Below are positions 59,316-64,000 of a stretch of DNA of 64,000 nt, in pieces. How positions within the stretch are numbered: position 1 is the first letter of the stretch; every line of letters begins with the position of its first letter. This DNA is from Vescimonas fastidiosa (GTDB lineage: Bacteria > Bacillota > Clostridia > Oscillospirales > Oscillospiraceae). The translations under genes and the position numbers were made by a program. The stretch covers positions 78,481 through 142,480 of the forward strand of contig NZ_AP023417.1 in the NCBI RefSeq assembly GCF_018326305.1, given 5' to 3'. The notes beneath the pieces were generated by a model, which worked only from the letters and a program-made list of their open reading frames with translations, ran no database searches and was not told the DNA's origin.

Positions 59316-59368
59316 GCGATCCTGTAAAAGACGGGAAACCCTTGAAAATAAAGGAGTTGTGAGAAAAG

Positions 59369-60484
59369 ATGAAATTAGGTATCGTCGGCCTGCCCAATGT
59401 AGGCAAGTCCACCCTCTTTAACGCCATCACCAACGCCGGCGCCGAGAGCGCTAACTACCCCTTCTGCACCATCGAGCCCAATGTGGGCGTGGTGGCGGTG
59501 CCGGATGCGCGGCTGGATAAGCTGGCTGAGATGTACCAGCCGGATAAAAAGACCCCGGCGGTCATTGAGTTCGTGGACATTGCGGGTCTGGTCAAAGGAG
59601 CCAGCCAAGGCGCGGGTCTGGGTAATAAGTTCCTGGAGAACATCCGCCGCACCGACGCCATTATTCATGTGGTCCGCTGCTTTGACGATGAAAACATTAT
59701 GCATGTGGTGGCCGATGCCGGCACCAATGTCCCCGTGGACCCCCTGGGTGACATTGAGACCATCGATCTGGAGCTGATTATGGCCGATTTGGAAATGGTG
59801 AATCGCCGCGTGGATAAGGCGGCCAAGGCCGCCAAGGGCGACAAGAAATTCCTCCATGAGGCTGAGGTATTCAAGGCCCTGGCGGAGCATCTGGATGCCG
59901 GCAAGTCCGCCCGCACCTTCCCCTGCGACAAGGATGACGCCGCCCTGCTCGCCACCGCCGACCTCCTGAGCCGCAAGCCCATTATCTACGCCGCCAATAT
60001 GGATGAGGCGGGCTTCGCCAACTGCGATGCCAACCCCTATTTTAATGATGTCAAGGCTTTGGCCCAGAAGGAGGGAGCCCAGGTGCTGCCTATCTGTGCC
60101 AAGCTGGAGCAGGACATTGCCGAGCTGGACGACCCCGAGGAGCGGGCCATGTTCCTCTCGGAGCTGGGGGTGGAAAAGTCGGGTCTTGACCGGCTGATTC
60201 AGTGCAGCTATGATCTCCTGGGCCTCATCTCCTTCCTCACCTATGGCAAGGACGAGTGCCGGGCCTGGACCATCAAAAAGGGCACCAAGGCTCCCCAGGC
60301 TGCCGGAAAGATCCATTCGGACATTGAGCGGGGCTTTATCCGCGCCGAGACCATCAACTTCGATGAAATGATGGCCTGTGGCGGCAGCGTCGCCGCCGCA
60401 AAGGAAAAGGGCCTGCTCCGGTCCGAGGGGAAGGACTATGTGGTCAAGGACGGTGACATGATCTACTTCCGCTTCAATGTCTAA
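59369..60484 (+). CDS. ychF: YchF/OLA1-type ATPase of the Obg family
   Basis: A 371-residue housekeeping P-loop NTPase that binds ribosomes and, in relatives, prefers ATP. G1 is [11 protein letters not shown] (about 6-16), G3 is [11 protein letters not shown] (about 69-79), and the altered G4 reads YAANMDEAG. The C-terminal TGS domain ends in [19 protein letters not shown] at 59369 after AAAGGAG. It belongs to the host chromosome; the integrative element sits directly upstream, so its native promoter may have been displaced or lie within the element end. Confidence 0.96.
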   Translation: MKLGIVGLPNVGKSTLFNAITNAGAESANYPFCTIEPNVGVVAVPDARLDKLAEMYQPDKKTPAVIEFVDIAGLVKGASQGAGLGNKFLENIRRTDAIIHVVRCFDDENIMHVVADAGTNVPVDPLGDIETIDLELIMADLEMVNRRVDKAAKAAKGDKKFLHEAEVFKALAEHLDAGKSARTFPCDKDDAALLATADLLSRKPIIYAANMDEAGFANCDANPYFNDVKALAQKEGAQVLPICAKLEQDIAELDDPEERAMFLSELGVEKSGLDRLIQCSYDLLGLISFLTYGKDECRAWTIKKGTKAPQAAGKIHSDIERGFIRAETINFDEMMACGGSVAAAKEKGLLRSEGKDYVVKDGDMIYFRFNV

Positions 60485-60648
60485 AGGGCGTGGTACGCTT
60501 ACTTAACGCGGCGGAAGCACCGCCGACAATGCTCTCTCTATGATTGGCAGTTCATGGATGACTGTCTTTCATAGAGGGGGCACTTTGTTTTGCGGGCCTT
60601 TTGTTCTGTATATCTGCAAAAAATTCGGCATTACTGAACGGCGAAATA

Positions 60649-60677
60649 TTTACAAGGCCACAAAAGTGCGTTACAAT
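60649..60677 (+). promoter_or_regulatory. Promoter of the iclR-transporter operon
   Basis: TTTACA (60649-60654), 17-nt spacer, TACAAT (60672-60677). The preceding 60485-60600 contains a CTCTATGA/TCATAGAG hairpin that may terminate ychF. Confidence 0.72.
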
Positions 60678-60857
60678 ACAGTAAATGTGGCTGATCCGGA
60701 CTGCCGATAAGGCTGAGATACCGCAATGCCGGTCATAGCGTTGGCGTCCTGCAAGGGATAGGGGATGCGTGGCGCTTTGTTTTTGCAGCGCGTTATCTAT
60801 ACGCGAGAATATCGGCGGACCGGCAAAAAAATGAAAGGACACGGGGGTGAAAATGCC

Positions 60858-61655
60858 ATGGAACAGGCTGAAAAAGGACAGGTCAAGTCTCTTGTCAAGG
60901 CCCTGGAGCTGCTGGACATTCTCAGCAACCAGCAAGCGCCTATGACGCTGCGGGAGCTGTATCAAGTCTCCGGTTATCCAAAAAGCACTATTTACGCGCT
61001 GCTGTCCACCCTGCGCGCCTACGGCTGCATCCGGCAGGAGAGCGATGGCCGATACTACCTGGGAATGAAGCTGTTTCAGTGGGGCTGCAGTGTTTCCGCC
61101 TCCTGGGACATCATCCGTCTGGCCCGCCCCTATCTGGAGCGGCTGGCCCGGGATACCGGGTCCACGGCATTGCTGTCTCGGGTGGAGGGCAGCAGCATCA
61201 CGGTCATTGACCAGTGTGTCAGCGGGGCGGGGATACGGGTGGCCTCGGAGATGGGGAGCCATGTGTCCCTCTATGCTACCTCCCAGGGGAAGCTGCTTTT
61301 GGCGTCCCTTTCCGACTCCGCCGTGCGTCGGCTGATTCCGGAGGGAAAGCTGCAGGCCTTTACACCCCATACGCTGACGGACCTTCCAGCACTGCTGGCA
61401 GACCTGGAGCGCATCCGCACCCAGGGCTATGCTATTGAAAATGGGGAATATAAGATCGGCTTGCGCTCTGTGTCCGCTCCGGTATATAGCCGGGAAAATG
61501 ACATTGCGTATATCGTCAGCGCCGTGGGCCTGTTCCGCAGGGTGGAGTCCGACGAGTTTGACCTGGTGATTCGCCAGACCTGCGACGATGCCCGGGCTCT
61601 GTCGCTGCAAAACGGCGGTGGCGGCTGCGCGGAAAAGCCGTGTCTGCCCCGGTAA
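60858..61655 (+). CDS. IclR-family regulator
   Basis: A 265-residue regulator; I prefer the ATG at 60858 (GGGGGTGA upstream), which gives the usual family length, over upstream starts. The N-terminal winged helix (KALELLDILSNQQAPMTLRE ... YPKSTIYALLSTLRAYG, about 8-60) and the effector domain (about 80-255; GSTALLSRVEGSSITVIDQ, TSQGKLLLASLS, YAIENGEYKIGLRSVSAPVY) are clear. It is the first gene of an operon with a FecCD permease and ATPase, so it probably senses the imported compound or a metabolite of it. Effector unknown. Confidence 0.92.
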   Translation: MEQAEKGQVKSLVKALELLDILSNQQAPMTLRELYQVSGYPKSTIYALLSTLRAYGCIRQESDGRYYLGMKLFQWGCSVSASWDIIRLARPYLERLARDTGSTALLSRVEGSSITVIDQCVSGAGIRVASEMGSHVSLYATSQGKLLLASLSDSAVRRLIPEGKLQAFTPHTLTDLPALLADLERIRTQGYAIENGEYKIGLRSVSAPVYSRENDIAYIVSAVGLFRRVESDEFDLVIRQTCDDARALSLQNGGGGCAEKPCLPR

Positions 61656-61687
61656 AAACCGCAAAATGGAAACGGGAGGGATGCACC

Positions 61688-62707
61688 ATGCGTACCCGAG
61701 AGGGCCGGCGGGGCCTGCTTTTCATCTGCATATTGGCGGTGGTGCTGCTGGCGCTGTTGCTCCTGTCCTTTGGGCTGGGGCGCTACGCTGTGCCGCCGGC
61801 GGAGGTAATACGGATATTGCTCTCCCGCATTTTCCCCGTGACCCCCAGCTGGACGGAGCAAATGGAGACGGCGGTGATCAGTATCCGCCTGCCCCGGATC
61901 TTGCTCGCCTGCATGGTGGGCGGCTGCCTGTCTGCCGCCGGTACGGCCTATCAGAGCGTATTTCGCAATCCCATGGCGGCGCCGGATATTTTGGGCGCCT
62001 CCTCCGGGGCCTGCTTTGGTGCGGCCCTGGCCATTCTGCTGGGCTTTTCCCGCAGCGGCGTTACGGCTCTGGCCTTTGTCAGCAGCCTTTTGTCCGTGGC
62101 ACTGGTGTATGCCATCGCCCGGCGGGCCAAGGGAAATCCCGTGACAATGCTGCTGCTGGCGGGAGTGATGATCGGCTCCCTGTTTTCCGCCTGCACCTCC
62201 TATGTGAAGCTGGTGGCCGATCCCACAAACCAGCTTCCGGCCATCACCTACTGGCTTATGGGCAGCCTCTCGGGTACGCGGATGAATGCGGTGGGCTTTG
62301 CCGCAGTTCCGATGCTCATAGGTCTCGTGCCCCTGCTGGCCTTGCGCTGGCGCATTAACCTGCTGACCCTGGACGAGGAGGAGGCCCGCTCCATGGGTGT
62401 GAACACGGGCTGTTTGCGCCTGGTGGTGATTTTGTGCGCCACGGTACTCACGGCGGCCTGCGTGGCGGTCAGCGGTATGATCGGCTGGGTGGGGCTGGTA
62501 ATTCCGCACCTGAGCCGCAAGCTGGTGGGCAGCAACTGCCGCTATCTTCTTCCGGCTTCAACGATTTTCGGGGCCATATTCCTGCTGCTGGTGGATAACA
62601 TATCCCGCAACCTGTTGGCTACGGAAATCCCCATCGGTATTCTGACGGCCTTCGTGGGCGCTCCCTTTTTCCTGTATCTTATGACGCGTAAGGAGCAGCT
62701 GCTATGA
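61688..62707 (+). CDS. FecCD-family ABC permease (iron/siderophore/corrinoid type)
   Basis: A 339-residue membrane protein with about nine helices; I use the ATG at 61688 (GGGAGGG 7 nt upstream). Family motifs include IRLPRILLACMVGGCLSAAG (about 63-82), QSVFRNPMAAPDILGASSGA and GMIGWVGLVIPHLSRKLVG. Such permeases import ferric siderophores, haem or B12. It overlaps the ATPase gene by 4 bp. A substrate-binding protein is not in the window, so the substrate cannot be named. Confidence 0.93.
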   Translation: MRTREGRRGLLFICILAVVLLALLLLSFGLGRYAVPPAEVIRILLSRIFPVTPSWTEQMETAVISIRLPRILLACMVGGCLSAAGTAYQSVFRNPMAAPDILGASSGACFGAALAILLGFSRSGVTALAFVSSLLSVALVYAIARRAKGNPVTMLLLAGVMIGSLFSACTSYVKLVADPTNQLPAITYWLMGSLSGTRMNAVGFAAVPMLIGLVPLLALRWRINLLTLDEEEARSMGVNTGCLRLVVILCATVLTAACVAVSGMIGWVGLVIPHLSRKLVGSNCRYLLPASTIFGAIFLLLVDNISRNLLATEIPIGILTAFVGAPFFLYLMTRKEQLL

Positions 62708-63480
62708 TCCTTTCGGTACAAAATCTAACCTTTTCCTATGCCGACCATACGGTGCTGGAGGATGTGAGCTTCGATGTGGATAGGGGGGAGTTTCTCTCCC
62801 TTTTGGGCCCCAACGGCGTGGGGAAAAGCACCCTGTTCCGCTGTATGCTGGGCACATTGACAGGCTACCGGGGCCGGGTCCTGGTGGAGGGGCAGGAGAT
62901 ACGCACCCTCCCGCAGTCCCAGCGGGCTCGGCGCATCGCCTATATCCCCCAGATCCATCGGCCTACCTTCGGCTACACGGTGCTGGACACCGTGCTTATG
63001 GGCACGACCCGGCATCTCTCCCCCTTTACCTCGCCCAAGCAGACGCAGATGGAGGCAGCACGGGATGCCCTGGATCGGGTAGGCGTGTCGGCACTTTCAG
63101 ACCGGAGCTTTGCCCATCTTTCCGGCGGTGAGCAGCAGCTGGTGCTCATAGCCCGGGCCCTGGCCCAGCAGTCGGACATCCTCATCATGGACGAGCCTAC
63201 CTCGGCCCTGGACTACGGCAACCAGCTTCGGGTTTTGCAGCAGGTGCGTGCTTTGAGCCGGGAGGGCTACACCGTGCTTTTGAGCACCCACAATCCCCAG
63301 CACGCCCTGACCTTTGCCGACCGGGTGCTGGCGCTCCACCAGGGCGCTGTGGCCGCCCATGGCCCCGCCCGAGAGGTGCTGACCCCGGCGCTGATCCGCA
63401 AACTTTACCGGGTGGAGACTGCCTTGGCGGATACCCGGGGGGGCAGCGTCCTTGTGCCGCTGACGGAGGGGGAAAAGTGA
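62704..63480 (+). CDS. ABC transporter ATPase (FecE/BtuD type)
   Basis: A 258-residue ATPase with Walker A GPNGVGKSTLFR (about 34-45), signature LSGGEQQLVLIARAL (about 138-152) and Walker B ILIMDEPTSALD (about 158-169). It energises the permease encoded upstream, with which it shares 4 bp, and its stop overlaps the start of the methyltransferase gene. Confidence 0.95.
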   Translation: MILSVQNLTFSYADHTVLEDVSFDVDRGEFLSLLGPNGVGKSTLFRCMLGTLTGYRGRVLVEGQEIRTLPQSQRARRIAYIPQIHRPTFGYTVLDTVLMGTTRHLSPFTSPKQTQMEAARDALDRVGVSALSDRSFAHLSGGEQQLVLIARALAQQSDILIMDEPTSALDYGNQLRVLQQVRALSREGYTVLLSTHNPQHALTFADRVLALHQGAVAAHGPAREVLTPALIRKLYRVETALADTRGGSVLVPLTEGEK

Positions 63481-63854
63481 TGTTTCAGTGGAATGAGGAA
63501 ATGGTGCGCTTTATGCGTGACGCTTCGGAATACAGCGACTACCACCGCCGACTGGTGCAGTGGATGCTGCCGGACCTGCACCCCGGGGACCATATATGCG
63601 ATGCCGGGTGCGGCCTGGGCTACCTGAGCCTGGCCCTGTCGCCCTATGTGCGCCGTGTGACTGCGGCAGACCGCAGCCAGGAGGCACTCTCCGTTCTGCG
63701 GGAAAACTGCACCCGCCGGGCCGTTCACAACATCGACATCCTGCCCGGCGATATCCGCGCTGATTCGCCCGATGCAGCTTACGATGCCATGGTGTTCTGC
63801 TTTTTCGGAACCATAGAGGAGGTGGCCGCCATAGCCCGGGGTCAGTGCCGGGGC
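63480..63854 (+). pseudogene. SAM-dependent methyltransferase, 3' part replaced
   Basis: The ATG at 63480 overlaps the ATPase stop. About 120 residues of a class I methyltransferase follow: HICDAGCGLGYLSLALSPYV (SAM loop, about 38-57), then TAADRSQEALSVLRENC and YDAMVFCFFGTIEEVAAIAR. At about 63850 the G/C-rich coding sequence changes abruptly to A/T-rich sequence and the frame ends at 63944 with unrelated residues (NASDENNENTRRKATVVPIK). The C-terminal half is missing. I infer insertion of a mobile element whose left end lies near 63850; the remainder of the gene may lie beyond the window. Confidence 0.78.
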
Positions 63855-64000
63855 ATGGAGGTTGTAGATAACGCAAGTGATGAAAACAACGAAAATACAA
63901 GGAGAAAGGCAACTGTTGTACCTATTAAAATAGAATATGTGTGAGAGGACAAGCCTTTCAATAATGTAGACGTTCAGAAATGAGCGTCTATTTTTATACC
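63855..64000 (+). mobile_element. Left end of an inserted element running out of the window
   Basis: From about 63855 the base composition shifts from G/C-rich to A/T-rich. A 29-codon ORF (63855-63944, starting MEVVDNASDENNENTRR) and a terminator hairpin (63967-63990, 10-bp stem, GAAA loop, then TATTTTTA) are seen. No inverted terminal repeat is visible in the part present. The ORF reads like small proteins at the ends of integrative elements, from memory only. Confidence 0.55.

Noticed and set aside
61688..63480. The FecCD/ATPase pair as the B12 importer of the surface system
   Set aside because: The family can import B12, but the operon has an IclR regulator, no riboswitch-like leader and lies about 33 kb away beyond a mobile element; the sequence gives no specific link.

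Overview
The window looks like a chromosome segment of a gut-type Clostridia bacterium, probably Oscillospiraceae-like. The signs are Gram-positive signal peptides and Shine-Dalgarno sites, cohesin/dockerin surface proteins, Rrf2/PerR/flavodiiron oxygen defence, and a Tn916-type integrase. No rRNA or tRNA gene was seen. All calls come from reading sequence and translations by eye; no database search was possible.

Region 1 (1-1600): the 3' end of a small unrecognised gene, a signal peptidase I and a small reverse-strand ORF.

Region 2 (1654-28915) is the main find. A tyrosine recombinase gene lies between two identical 29-bp sites in inverted orientation (1654-1682 and 3062-3090). Just inside the right site is an outward-facing sigma-A promoter (TTGACT, 17 nt, TACAAT). 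Downstream follow a cobalamin-riboswitch-like leader (about 3168-3390), an intrinsic terminator (3443-3480), a small HNH-repeat protein, and about 24.6 kb of surface genes. These are a 1668-aa dockerin/GLUG protein, two paralogous proteins with both cohesin-like and dockerin-like modules, a membrane-anchored cohesin, two large proteins sharing another dockerin type, a membrane-anchored DUF4430 (transcobalamin C-terminal-like) protein, a membrane-anchored alpha/alpha-toroid protein, and a MoxR-DUF58-transglutaminase set. A strong terminator (28867-28915) closes the cluster. DUF4430 and the alpha/alpha toroid are the two folds of animal intrinsic factor/transcobalamin. I therefore propose a phase-variable, B12-repressed, cohesin-dockerin corrinoid-capture apparatus. 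The parts are seen or recognised; the function is inference.

Region 3 (28953-31700): a truncated WYL-type regulator, an AAA/DUF4143 ATPase with a strong promoter, and a gene-free stretch holding three 12-bp repeats at exact 42-bp spacing.

Region 4 (31676-41640): redox and oxygen/nitrosative defence. It holds an Rrf2 regulator, an unusual acyl-CoA dehydrogenase-EtfA-rubredoxin fusion, two flavodiiron proteins, a nitroreductase, thioredoxin reductase and thioredoxin, a second Rrf2, a PerR/Fur regulator and ferritin. Two pseudogenes are present: a ClbS/DUF1706 gene with one nonsense codon, and a YgbA-Crp deletion chimera.

Region 5 (41901-59320): regulatory genes, then a long leftward operon (57069 to 43241) with a small basic protein, YqaJ exonuclease, RecD2 helicase, primase-like protein, PcfK- and PcfJ-like proteins, DNA ligase, a zinc-ribbon protein and a peptidase. 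Its promoter carries a perfect 20-bp palindrome in the spacer, followed by two tandem intrinsic terminators in the leader. Excisionase and Tn916-type integrase genes close the element beside ychF. No relaxase or type IV secretion gene is in view.

Region 6 (59369-64000): ychF, then an IclR regulator, FecCD permease, ABC ATPase and a methyltransferase whose 3' part is replaced near position 63850 by A/T-rich, foreign-looking DNA running out of the window.
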